Positions 25,132 through 34,100 of a DNA stretch of 64,000 bases are shown piece after piece. The DNA comes from Candidatus Saccharimonadota bacterium (GTDB lineage Bacteria; Patescibacteriota; Saccharimonadia; Saccharimonadales; Saccharimonadaceae), in the NCBI GenBank assembly GCA_017619315.1, contig JAFZSN010000001.1:79979-143978 (forward strand), written 5' to 3'. Both the position numbers and the translations under genes were made by a program. Every line of letters starts with the position of its first letter. The stretch's first letter is position 1. The notes under the pieces were generated by a model. The model worked only from the letters and a program-made list of their open reading frames with translations. It did no database searches and was not told the origin of the DNA.

Positions 25132-25967
25132 AAGGATTAGGCCGCGGTTTTGAATCACTAATTCCCACCGAGCTCATTGATGACGAGTTCGACCCTACAG
25201 CAATCGAGGACAAGAAAGAAAGCAAACTAAAAGACATTAAACTAGACGATATCATTCGTGACGAGGACCAGCCCCGTCGTGAATTTGACCAAGGCGCCCT
25301 CGAGGCTCTCGCCGCTTCCATCAAGGAGCACGGCGTCCTCCAGCCCATCGTCGTCACAAAAGAAGAAGGCAAATACAAGATCGTCGCCGGTGAACGCCGT
25401 TGGCGAGCCAGTAAACTAGCTGGCCTCACCACCATCCCCGCCATCATTCGTACTCTCGATTCCCAGAACCGTCTCGAACTATCTATCATCGAGAACGCTC
25501 AGCGCGAAGATCTGAACGCCGTAGAACTTGCAACCGCCTACGCCAAGCTCCAAACTCAGTTCAACCTCAGCACCGAAGATATTGCCGCCAAAGTCGGCAA
25601 GTCCGAATCCACCATTCAGAACACTATGCGCTTACTTAGCCTCCCAGAAGAAGTTAAGAAGACCATGGTCAAAGAGAAACTCACTGAAGGCGTCATGCGC
25701 CCACTAGTTTCTTGCGACCAAGAAACTATCGACAAAATCCTCCCAAAGATCGTCAAAGAAGAATGGACCGCTCGCAAAGTAGAACGCTACATCGCCGAAC
25801 ACAAGAAGAGCTCCAGTGCTGCCGCCATCAAGCGCAGCGAACACGTCAAAGAAGAAAACGCCCTCTCGGCCAAATACGGTGCCACTGCTGTCATTCGTGG
25901 CCGCTCACTTACCTTTAAGTGTAAAAGTGGAGCAGAGCTCCAAAAACTCGTCAAAGATTTGTTATAA
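25128..25967 (+). CDS. parB: Chromosome-partitioning protein ParB
   Basis: A DNA-binding CTPase. The N-terminus is MKGLGRGFESLIP (ParA-stimulating peptide with Arg). The ParB/Sulfiredoxin domain has DQPRREFDQ, GVLQPIVVT and the CTP-binding GERRWRASKLAGL; SIIENAQREDLNAVE and the helix-turn-helix (TEDIAAKVGKSESTIQNTMRLL) follow. It has 279 residues. No parS-like TGTTTCACGTGAAACA was seen in the window, so its sites lie elsewhere or differ. Confidence 0.96.
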   Translation: MKGLGRGFESLIPTELIDDEFDPTAIEDKKESKLKDIKLDDIIRDEDQPRREFDQGALEALAASIKEHGVLQPIVVTKEEGKYKIVAGERRWRASKLAGLTTIPAIIRTLDSQNRLELSIIENAQREDLNAVELATAYAKLQTQFNLSTEDIAAKVGKSESTIQNTMRLLSLPEEVKKTMVKEKLTEGVMRPLVSCDQETIDKILPKIVKEEWTARKVERYIAEHKKSSSAAAIKRSEHVKEENALSAKYGATAVIRGRSLTFKCKSGAELQKLVKDLL

Positions 25968-25977
25968 TAGAGGAATG
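25963..25977 (+). promoter_or_regulatory. Leaderless promoter of relA/spoT
   Basis: TGT-TATAAT (25963-25968) overlaps the parB stop codon and ends 6 bases before the ATG at 25975. Confidence 0.6.
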
Positions 25978-27444
25978 GAAGATTCACCACGGATCCAAAA
26001 AGCCGTCGAAATCGCCAAAAAGGCCCACGAAGGCCAGCTCCGAAAAAATGGCGAGCCTTATATCGTTCACCCCTTAGCTGTCAAAAAAATCCTTGAAGAA
26101 TGGGGCATGGACGAAGATACCATCATCGCCGGCATCCTGCATGACACGGTCGAAGATACCGACCTAACTTTAGAAGATATCAAAAAAGAATTTGGTGAAT
26201 CAGTAGCCTTCCTTGTTGATGGCGTCACTAAGCTTTCAACGGCGCGCAACGGTATGCGCGATCTCGATACCTATCTCCCAGCCACCAAGGATAATTTCTT
26301 GAGGCTCATGATCGCCCTCGGCGACGACATCCGTGTCCTCATCATTAAGCTCGCCGACCGCCTACATAACCTGAGAACTCTAAACGCCCTTCCGCCAGAC
26401 AAGCAAAAGAAGATCGCCAAAGAAACCCTCGAGGTCTTCGCCCCCCTTGCCGACCGTTTGAATATGGGTTTGCTCCGCGTCGAGCTCGCTGATCTTGCCT
26501 TCAAATACGTCGATCCGCGCCGTTTCGAAGAACTCAGTAACCTCATCAAAAAATACAACAAATCCGCCGAGAAATCCCTCAAAAATATTGAAGACGAAAT
26601 TGGACAAGCCCTCAAAAAAGAGGGAATAAAATACGAGATCTCCGGCCGCGTGAAGTCAGTTTACTCACTTCACAAAAAACTCGCCAAACACAACCAAAAC
26701 ATGGGCGAGATTTACGACCTCGTGGCTCTTCGCATCATCGTGGATGACGTCACCGACTGCTACCTCGTCCTCGGCCTTATCCACTCCCTCTACACTCCGA
26801 TGAACGGTCGCATCAAGGACTACATCGCCATGCCGAAGCAAAACGGTTACCAGTCTCTTCATACCACCGCTATCACCAAAGACAAGCGTATCGTTGAGTT
26901 CCAAATTCGCACCAAAGAGATGCACGAATACGCCGAACGCGGTCTCGCCGCCAGCTTCTATTACAACGAACAAAAACTCACCGAGAACTACAAAAAAGGG
27001 AAGATCGAACATCTCCCCACTAACCTTCTCTGGATCACCGAGCTCCAAATGACCGCCGCTCGCCTCCGCGAAGGCAAAAAGGTCGATCTAAAGAAACTCA
27101 AAATCAACCTCTTCGCTGACAAAATCTTCGTATACACCCCTAAAGGCGATATTATCGACCTGCCAAAAGGCGCCCTACCTCTAGACTTCGCCTACAAACT
27201 TCACTCCGAAATCGGCGACCACGTCGTAGGCGTTAAGGTTAACGGTAAGATGAGCAACTTGAACAAAAGATTAGAACAAGGTGACGTCGTCGAAATCCTC
27301 ACCTCTAAAAACCAAACCCCCAAATCCAGCTGGCTCGACAAGATCTTCACCCCCCACGCCCGTTCCAAACTCCTCCGTGCCCTCCGCCTCTCAAACTCCC
27401 CCGACCCAGCTGCCCCCAAGAAAAAGCGCAAACCCCGCAAATAA
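25975..27444 (+). CDS. relA: (p)ppGpp synthetase/hydrolase of the RelA/SpoT family
   Basis: Controls the stringent response. The HD hydrolase domain is intact (YIVHPLAVKKIL, ILHDTVEDTDL, LADRLHNLRTL), and so is the synthetase domain (SGRVKSVYSLHKKL, YDLVALRIIVDDV, GYQSLHTTAI, EFQIRTKEMHEYAERG). A TGS domain follows (FVYTPKGDIIDLPKGALPLDFAYKLHSEIGDHVVG). The ACT/zinc-finger regulatory domains are missing (489 residues against about 740), so ribosome sensing may be altered. The start at 25975 is taken from the promoter; the longer frame upstream runs over parB. Confidence 0.93.
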   Translation: MEDSPRIQKAVEIAKKAHEGQLRKNGEPYIVHPLAVKKILEEWGMDEDTIIAGILHDTVEDTDLTLEDIKKEFGESVAFLVDGVTKLSTARNGMRDLDTYLPATKDNFLRLMIALGDDIRVLIIKLADRLHNLRTLNALPPDKQKKIAKETLEVFAPLADRLNMGLLRVELADLAFKYVDPRRFEELSNLIKKYNKSAEKSLKNIEDEIGQALKKEGIKYEISGRVKSVYSLHKKLAKHNQNMGEIYDLVALRIIVDDVTDCYLVLGLIHSLYTPMNGRIKDYIAMPKQNGYQSLHTTAITKDKRIVEFQIRTKEMHEYAERGLAASFYYNEQKLTENYKKGKIEHLPTNLLWITELQMTAARLREGKKVDLKKLKINLFADKIFVYTPKGDIIDLPKGALPLDFAYKLHSEIGDHVVGVKVNGKMSNLNKRLEQGDVVEILTSKNQTPKSSWLDKIFTPHARSKLLRALRLSNSPDPAAPKKKRKPRK

Positions 27445-27454
27445 AGGAAAAGCT

Positions 27455-28087
27455 ATGGTGAATGAAAGAATTAAAAACACAGTTTCGTTTTACGTATTAT
27501 GTAGCAGGCTAAAAGATACGATACGGAAAGGTCCGTTAGTATGGAATGCTAACAGGGAAAGAATCGAAAGCGTCGCGGAACACATCTACGGAACGCAAAT
27601 GCTTGCAATTTCAGTTTACTACCAATTCGGGTATAAACTGGATTTAAACAAAATAATATATATGATCGCTGTCCATGAGCTAGAAGAGATTGAGACCGGA
27701 GATCTTGCTTTTTACGAAATAACTAAAGAAGAGAAGACAAAAAAGAGCAAAGAAGCCATCGGCTTTTTGCTAAAAGACTTTCTCGGTAAAGATGAAATTG
27801 TGCACTTATTGGATGAGTACAGTGAAAGGAAAACACCAGAGGCAATTTTTGCTCACCACTGCGATAAGCTAGAATGCGATATCCAGATAAAGTTATATGA
27901 TCAGGAAGGATGTTTTGATTTAGGTCACCAACCAAATAACCCGATCATCAATACGCCAAACGTCAGAAAAGTATTAGAAAGCGAAAACAGTATTTCCAAT
28001 GCATGGATTGAGTTCGACAGAGACAAATACGAAGACGACCCAATATTTATTGATATTATAGACTGGCTCAAAGGCAACGATATTTAG
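27455..28087 (+). CDS. HD-domain phosphohydrolase (YfbR/HDDC2-like)
   Basis: A 210-residue protein with AAAGGAAAA before its ATG. The HD-superfamily pattern has SVAEHIYGTQMLAI (first His), IAVHELEEIETGD (second His, with Glu where Asp is usual) and AHHCDKLECDIQIKLYD (late Asp). It resembles 5'-deoxynucleotidases, but the HD to HE change and an uncertain substrate limit the call. It lies 10 bases after relA and may be part of the same transcript. Confidence 0.75.
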   Translation: MVNERIKNTVSFYVLCSRLKDTIRKGPLVWNANRERIESVAEHIYGTQMLAISVYYQFGYKLDLNKIIYMIAVHELEEIETGDLAFYEITKEEKTKKSKEAIGFLLKDFLGKDEIVHLLDEYSERKTPEAIFAHHCDKLECDIQIKLYDQEGCFDLGHQPNNPIINTPNVRKVLESENSISNAWIEFDRDKYEDDPIFIDIIDWLKGNDI

Positions 28088-28108
28088 AAAAGAGTAGCTC
28101 AGGGCGTG

Positions 28109-28227
28109 GCAGGGGTAGACTTTTGCTAAAGCAAAAGTCTATGCCGGGCGTCGCCTCGAAGAATCTAAAACACATTTTAGATTCTTGCTCGGCTCCTACG
28201 GCATCCGAACCTACGGTTCACCCCTGC
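28109..28227 (-). repeat. 119-bp cloverleaf-like structured element, copy 2
   Basis: Read in the sense of tRNA-Thr, the outer stem GCAGGGGT/ACCCCTGC encloses: hairpin A, GAACC-GTA-GGTTC (28219-28207); hairpin B, arm AGAATCTAAAA (28185-28160), framed by ATGCCG/CGGCAT; hairpin C, AGACTTTTGC-4 nt-GCAAAAGTCT (28140-28117). The order, size and arms A and C match copy 1 at 10245-10361. Confidence 0.65.
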
Positions 28228-28238
28228 TATCAAACTTA

Positions 28239-28277
28239 ATAAGTAATAAGCAGACCATACGGTCTGCTTATTACTTA
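28239..28277 (-). terminator. Long hairpin directly after tRNA-Thr CCA
   Basis: An 18-bp perfect stem (ATAAGTAATAAGCAGACC and complement, 4-base loop) abuts the CCA end of tRNA-Thr. It lacks a long U-tract, as do its counterparts, but has an A/T-rich base. Confidence 0.65.
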
Positions 28278-28353
28278 TGGAGCCGATGACAGGGATTGAA
28301 CCTGCGACCTGCTCGTTACGAATGAGCTGCTCTACCAACTGAGCTACATCGGC
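28278..28353 (-). tRNA. tRNA-Thr (CGT)
   Basis: A 76-nt tRNA on the minus strand: acceptor GCCGATG/CATCGGC, loop TTCGTAA with anticodon CGT, T arm GGTTCAATCC, discriminator T and encoded CCA. The last anticodon-stem pair is an A-C mismatch. The promoter TGT-TATAAT (28368-28363) lies 9 bases upstream and is back to back with the promoter of the next gene. Confidence 0.95.
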
Positions 28354-28409
28354 ACTTGTTACATTATAACACATTTGTGGTATAATAGATTCAGTAAAAG
28401 GAGTTAAAT

Positions 28410-29003
28410 ATGCCAAAGGTGGAAATTATCAAAAGGCCAATCGAACAGGTTGGCAGTAACATCAAGAAATCAGCTTGGTCTGCAGTTATCGAGTCTCTCG
28501 TCTTGATAATACTAGGCATATTGTTTATTGTCCTTCAGGACGCCATGGTAAAAGCCTTAGCTTACCTTGTCGGCGCATTATTTATCGTCAAAGGTGGCTT
28601 CCAGATCATCAATTATTATATGGAAAAAGGCCAGAAAGACTTTCTAAACAACGGCCTCCTCTCTGGCGTCGTATCTGTCTTGATCGGTATTGCCGCTCTT
28701 CTAGTCGGTGAAGACATCGCCAATGTCTTCCGTGTCATCATCGGCATCATCATTATTTACGAATCTCTGGTCCGTATCAATACCGCTACCAAGCTTGCTA
28801 GCGCCGGGATCAACGTTTGGAAATATATCCTCATCATCGCTCTCATCATGCTGGTTCTTGGCATTTTCGTGACCTTCAACAGCGGAGCGGTTGTTGTGCT
28901 AGTTGGGTGGATGATGATTCTAACCGGTATCATCGGCATCGTCGGCGACGTCATGTTTATTCAACATGTTAATCAAGTAGTAAACAAGTTGACCGGGAAA
29001 TAA
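28410..29003 (+). CDS. HdeD-family (DUF308) membrane protein
   Basis: A 197-residue protein with six hydrophobic segments, for example SLVLIILGILFIVL, YLVGALFIVKGGFQII and AVVVLVGWMMILTGIIGIVGD. The pattern matches the DUF308/HdeD family of unknown molecular function, linked to acid resistance in E. coli. AAAGGAG is 7 bases before the ATG, and TGG-TATAAT (28381-28386) is the promoter. Confidence 0.8.
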   Translation: MPKVEIIKRPIEQVGSNIKKSAWSAVIESLVLIILGILFIVLQDAMVKALAYLVGALFIVKGGFQIINYYMEKGQKDFLNNGLLSGVVSVLIGIAALLVGEDIANVFRVIIGIIIIYESLVRINTATKLASAGINVWKYILIIALIMLVLGIFVTFNSGAVVVLVGWMMILTGIIGIVGDVMFIQHVNQVVNKLTGK

Positions 29004-29009
29004 TCCTTT

Positions 29010-29375
29010 ATGAAAAGCAGTTTTAAGTCTGATTTTGTTAAGTTGTATCAGAACGAGCGGGGAATTATCGTCCTTATGATTTTAAATCTCTTGCTCGCCC
29101 TCGTTTTCTTTGTATTCTCGCTTATCCATTTAAATCCTAACGCTGCCGTGGTTAAGATTGGCTATGGCGACATCGGTGGTTATCGCGACGGAAGCTGGCT
29201 TGATATGCTTGCCTTCCCGCTACTCTTCCTCACCTTTGGCATTTTGCATGGCATCCTCACCGTCAGAATCTTCCACAAACGCGGTGGAGGCATGGCAAAA
29301 TTCTTCTTAATCACCACAACCATGCTAATCCTAGGAAGCTTTCTCGCGTTAATACGCCTCCTTGGCGAGGGCTAA
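29010..29375 (+). CDS. Small membrane protein, unknown
   Basis: A 121-residue protein with three hydrophobic segments (IVLMILNLLLALVFFVFSLI, LAFPLLFLTFGILHGILTV, FFLITTTMLILGSFLALI). It sits 6 bases after the HdeD-like gene and 13 before the glycosyltransferase, so it is likely in the same operon and may assist the transferase; this is inferred from position only. Confidence 0.65.
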   Translation: MKSSFKSDFVKLYQNERGIIVLMILNLLLALVFFVFSLIHLNPNAAVVKIGYGDIGGYRDGSWLDMLAFPLLFLTFGILHGILTVRIFHKRGGGMAKFFLITTTMLILGSFLALIRLLGEG

Positions 29376-29388
29376 TATAAAGGAAAAA

Positions 29389-31023
29389 ATGAACCGTAGA
29401 GATCTCGAGATTCCCCAGGGCAAAAGAACAAAGCTATACCGTTTTTTTGAAATTTTGCCTGGCGTTATCTCCTACGGAGCAATCATTTTGCTTTTCCTTT
29501 TATCTTGGCTTGACCCAGTCGCCGGCGCCGTCTATCTATTCATCCTGATCTCCGCTACGCTTGTTAAAGCTATCGGCGTAGCCTTCCGTACAGTGCAAGG
29601 CTATAACGTAATCAAAAGAGCCCTCCATATTGATTGGCGAAAACGTATCGAAGATTTGGAAAACCCGCACGAAGCTTATGAGCGCTTGCGTGATAGCAAC
29701 AACAAAAGCTACCATTTTGACGAGCACGTCGAGAACCTCAAACTAATCGCCGCTATGGGCAAAGAATACCCCACCCCATCAAAGATCTATCATGTCGTCA
29801 TCATGACCGCGTACAACGAAGGGGAAGAGGTGCTTACTCCTTCCATCGAGGCGGTCAAGGATACTACTTTCCCGAACGACCGCATCATTTTTGTCCTAGC
29901 TTACGAGGAGCGTGGTGGCGCCGCTATGGAAGCTACCGCCGAAGCCCTTGAGAAAAAGTACAAAGGCGTTTTCAAACAGTTCCTTCTGGTTAAGCACCCC
30001 GACAATATCCCCGGCGAAATTGTCGGTAAAGGCCCAAATCTTGCCTATGCTGGCAACGCCGTCAAAGAATACGTCGCAGATGTTAATCTCCCAGTTGAAA
30101 ACATTATCGTTACCTCACTAGATAGCGACAATCACATGCACCCAAAGTACCTTGACTCTGTCGCTTACGAATTTATCACGCACCCTAATCGCCAGCGCCT
30201 TAGCTATCAGCCGGTCTCAATCTTTACTAACAACATCTGGGACGCCCCTGCTCCATCCCGGGTCATTGCGGTATCAAACTCATTCTTCAACGTTATTACG
30301 ACCATGCGCCCACATGTGATTCGCAACTTTGCCTCTCACTCGCAGCCGCTCCAAGCCCTAGAGGCAATGGATTTTTGGAGTAAGCGCACCATTGTTGAAG
30401 ACGGGCACCAGTACTGGCGCAGCCTGTTCTTCTTCCATGGCGATTATACCGTGCTGCCTATTCGTGTCCCAATCTACCAGGACGCTGTCATTGACGACAC
30501 TTTCTGGAAAACCGTCAAAGCCCAGTTCGTCCAAGTGCGCCGCTGGTATTATGGTGCGAGTGACGTTGCCTATGTTGGTACCCGCCTCTTCGCCAAAAAA
30601 GAAGACCGCATCATGCCATTCTGGCAACTTTTCCCGAAGTTTTGGCGTCTCCTTGATGGACACATTACTTTGGCAATCCTTGCTCCGATCGTCGCATTTG
30701 GTGGTTGGGTCCCTATGATCATGAATACTTCAGCCCATACCATGGTGGCCTACAATCTCCCCAATATCGTGAGCGTAGTCGAGACGGTCGCCTCTATTGG
30801 TCTTATCGTTTCTGTTTTGGTCTCCTTCAAAATCTTACCAAAGCGCCCAGCCAAATATCGTAAAGGCCGCAGCATCCTCATGCTGATCCAATGGATCCTG
30901 ATGCCAATCACCTCCATTATTTACCAGTCACTAGCTGCTTTTTATGCTCAAACTCGCCTGATGCTAGGCTTATATATGGAAAAATTTGACGTTACTAAAA
31001 AGGTGGTAAAGAAAAACCAATAA
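29389..31023 (+). CDS. Membrane glycosyltransferase, family 2-like
   Basis: A 544-residue protein with AAAGGAAAAA before the start. Two N-terminal membrane segments precede a GT-A type domain: VVIMTAYNEGEEVLTPSIEAV, LTSLDSDNHMHPKYLDSVAYEF (DxD as DSD) and QVRRWYYGASD (a QxxRW motif). Membrane helices follow (WVPMIM, VASIGLIVSVLVSFKIL, IQWILMPITSIIYQSLAAFYA). It is likely a processive or cell-envelope glycosyltransferase; sugar and acceptor are unknown. Confidence 0.8.
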   Translation: MNRRDLEIPQGKRTKLYRFFEILPGVISYGAIILLFLLSWLDPVAGAVYLFILISATLVKAIGVAFRTVQGYNVIKRALHIDWRKRIEDLENPHEAYERLRDSNNKSYHFDEHVENLKLIAAMGKEYPTPSKIYHVVIMTAYNEGEEVLTPSIEAVKDTTFPNDRIIFVLAYEERGGAAMEATAEALEKKYKGVFKQFLLVKHPDNIPGEIVGKGPNLAYAGNAVKEYVADVNLPVENIIVTSLDSDNHMHPKYLDSVAYEFITHPNRQRLSYQPVSIFTNNIWDAPAPSRVIAVSNSFFNVITTMRPHVIRNFASHSQPLQALEAMDFWSKRTIVEDGHQYWRSLFFFHGDYTVLPIRVPIYQDAVIDDTFWKTVKAQFVQVRRWYYGASDVAYVGTRLFAKKEDRIMPFWQLFPKFWRLLDGHITLAILAPIVAFGGWVPMIMNTSAHTMVAYNLPNIVSVVETVASIGLIVSVLVSFKILPKRPAKYRKGRSILMLIQWILMPITSIIYQSLAAFYAQTRLMLGLYMEKFDVTKKVVKKNQ

Positions 31024-31120
31024 AGACTATATTTTTAGCAAGGATATCATCTCCACTTCTATTGCAGCGATACTAGTTTGCGTATTCGCCTAACTTTTTC
31101 TATTACTCTTACACTTACTC

Positions 31121-34100
31121 CTACTTCTGCTCTTCTTCGTCATCGTCTCTGCCGCGCCTAGCTAGCAGGAGGAATGCAGTGCCAGAGGCTACGGCGGCCC
31201 CAGTTGCTACAGCGAGCACTAATCCGATAGCGTTGTCGTCGTTGTCGCTAATTTCTTCTGCTTGATAGGTCCCTTGAGGGTTGTGGCGGGTGTCGCCAGA
31301 GTCAGAATCCGACTTCTCAGTTGACTCACTCTGTTCCTCCGAGCCCGCAGTGCTTGGTGTCGCAAGCTGAGTAGCCCTTGAAGAAGTCGACAGTGGCGCA
31401 GCGGAGCTGCTTGCGCTTGTCGTTTGGCTAGTTTCTGAGGCTGGCGCAACCACGGTATTGCTCGGGATAAATGTTCCGTTTGAATCCCAAGTACCAGCAC
31501 GTCTGGTGAAGTTTGGATGGGATTGAGTATAGGCAAACATCATGAAGAAATTGTTATTGTCGATAGAGCTAGCCCCAGCTGTGGCCACAACGCTATTGAT
31601 ATCCCAATTATTAATTGCAGAAGGATTCGTGATAAACCAATCCCATGCGAACATGGACTGCATGTTTGTTACATTGCCAGTGTTCCAATTCGCAATCCCG
31701 CTTATATCTTCTAGATAATTATCATCTTCGAACATACCGCTCATATCAGTTACGTTGCTAGTATTCCAGACGGATAAAGCATTTACGTCGACAATGGCGG
31801 TGCTATCAAACATATGGCTCATGTTGGTTACGCTGCTAATATTCCAACCGGCAGGAACGCTTAGGTCGGCAATAAAGGTGTTTCTAAACATATAACTCAT
31901 ATCTGTCACGTTACCGGTGTTCCAATTCGCAATAGGGCTCAAATCATCGAGATAAGTATAATGGAACAAGTTGTTCATATTCGTTACGCTACTGGTATTC
32001 CAACCCGTAAGAGGAGTGATATCCACGACGCCAGAATTACCAATAGCCCGAAACGCACCACTCATATCCGTCACGCTACTGGTATTCCAGCCAGCAACGG
32101 CGCTTATATCCGAAATATGATACGAAGAAGCGAACAAATTACTCATGTTTACGATACTGCCAGTATTCCAACTAGAGAGTGCGGAGATATCTGTGAGAGA
32201 ATAATTAGAAGAGAACATACCACTTATATTCGTAACGGAGCCTGTGCTCCAGCCTGCAAGAGAGTTCAGGGCTGTCACGCCAGTGTTATAGAACATGTTG
32301 CTCATATCTGTTACATTCCCAGTATTCCAATTTGCAATACCAGAAAGATCCGTGAGGGACTGCGTATTGCTAAACATGCCACTCATATCTGTTGCACTAC
32401 TAGTATTCCAACCAGACAAATCGTCCACATCGGTTATGTCGGTCGCGGCGAACATTCCACTCATGTCCGTAACACCACTGGTATTCCAGCTGGTGATAGC
32501 AGAAAAATCATTGAGTCTATAAGACCCTGCGAACATATCGCTCATATCAGTGACGTTGTCAACGTTCCAGTTTGCAAGAGCCGAGATATCAGTCAAGCCT
32601 GTATTGGAGAACGCACCGCTCATATTCACTACATTGTTAGTATTCCAACCAGACAAAGCGTTTAGGTTGGCTAATGACCAGCTGGCGGAGAACATATTAC
32701 TCATATCCGTCACACTACTAGTGTTCCAGTTGGCAACAACGCTAATATCTGGCGCGGAGATAGCGGAAAGCGCACTACTCATATTTACAACATTTCTAGT
32801 GTCCCAGTCTGCAATAGCAGAAATATCAGTTGTATAAACATTGGCATAGAAAGAATAACTGGAGTCCTCATTCATGTAGATTCTTCCTGCCTCGGTGTAG
32901 AAATACATTATGTTTTCATCATCGAGGTCGTCGAAGAAAATATAGGTTGGTACATCGGAGTCAATTGTAGATACAGTATTGGCAGAAGATGGAGTGAAAT
33001 CATCGGGAAGCTGGTCAGCCATACGGAATGCTTTAATCTTGTACGACACATAATCATACTCCACATCCATTCCTTCCGCTAATGTTTTCAACTTAGCATT
33101 TAATTCTTGACCCGGGATGAGTGTAGTAGTATTAATGTTTTCTAGGCTGGTAAGGGTGAGGGTAGTATTACCAACGACGACGTAAGTAGTAGTATAGTTG
33201 GTGGCGGCACCAAGTATACCATTTTGCGTGGTAGTCCATGTATCAATTTTGTAACCCGGTTCGAACGAGGAAACTAACGTGTAGACTTCATCTCTTCTTA
33301 ACGAAGCCGTGCCAGTGTAGGTACCATCATGGTTGTCTGTAGCGGTAGCCTTTGTGATATGCTGATTTGGATAATTAGAGCTATTAATATCTATACTAGA
33401 TACATATTCGTCAAATATGACCGTAGCGGTGTAAGTTGGGATAGCTTGACTAGCTACTACAAGGGAAGAATCATCAATCGCTGCATAAGTAGAAGGATTA
33501 ATATATGGATTCGCTATAATACCATTCGGGTCTGTAGCCCAACTTGCAAATTCATAACCAACCTCAAAAGCGGCAGTTATATCGTATACGGCTCCATGCT
33601 TTAGAGAGACTACTGTGTTATCTGTTGTGACTTCTTGGCTTCCGTACTGTTCATTGTAGAACTTAACGCTACTGACGTGGCTACCCAAGCTCACGGTGAC
33701 ATCGTGATTAGAATTAGTACTTGTGACACTCAAGGTGGCGTTTCCCGTGACGGCATACGTCGTCGGGTTGATGACCGTTGAATCAAGAGTGCCGCCAACG
33801 GTCGTGCTCCAACTAGATACCCCATAGCTCTTGTCGTTAAAGAAGGCCGTAACCGTATATTCTGTATTATCTCTAAGATCTGCCTCAAACCCATCCCTTA
33901 TGGCGACCCTAGTAGGCCAGTTCGGGTTGCTAAATATAACATACGAAACATTCGGGTCCATATTAACCGTCACTGTATGTGTGGCTACAGCTACGGCGGA
34001 AGTAACAGTGAGAGTAGAATCGCTAGTCGGGGTGAAATTATTGTGCATGCCGGCGTTATTACTGAGCGTGCCACCTACAGCAGCCCACGAGGTAATTTCG

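Noticed and set aside
24361-25967. parS sites and replication origin near parAB or gyrBA
   Set aside because: No TGTTTCACGTGAAACA-like palindrome and no cluster of TTATCCACA boxes was found in the window.
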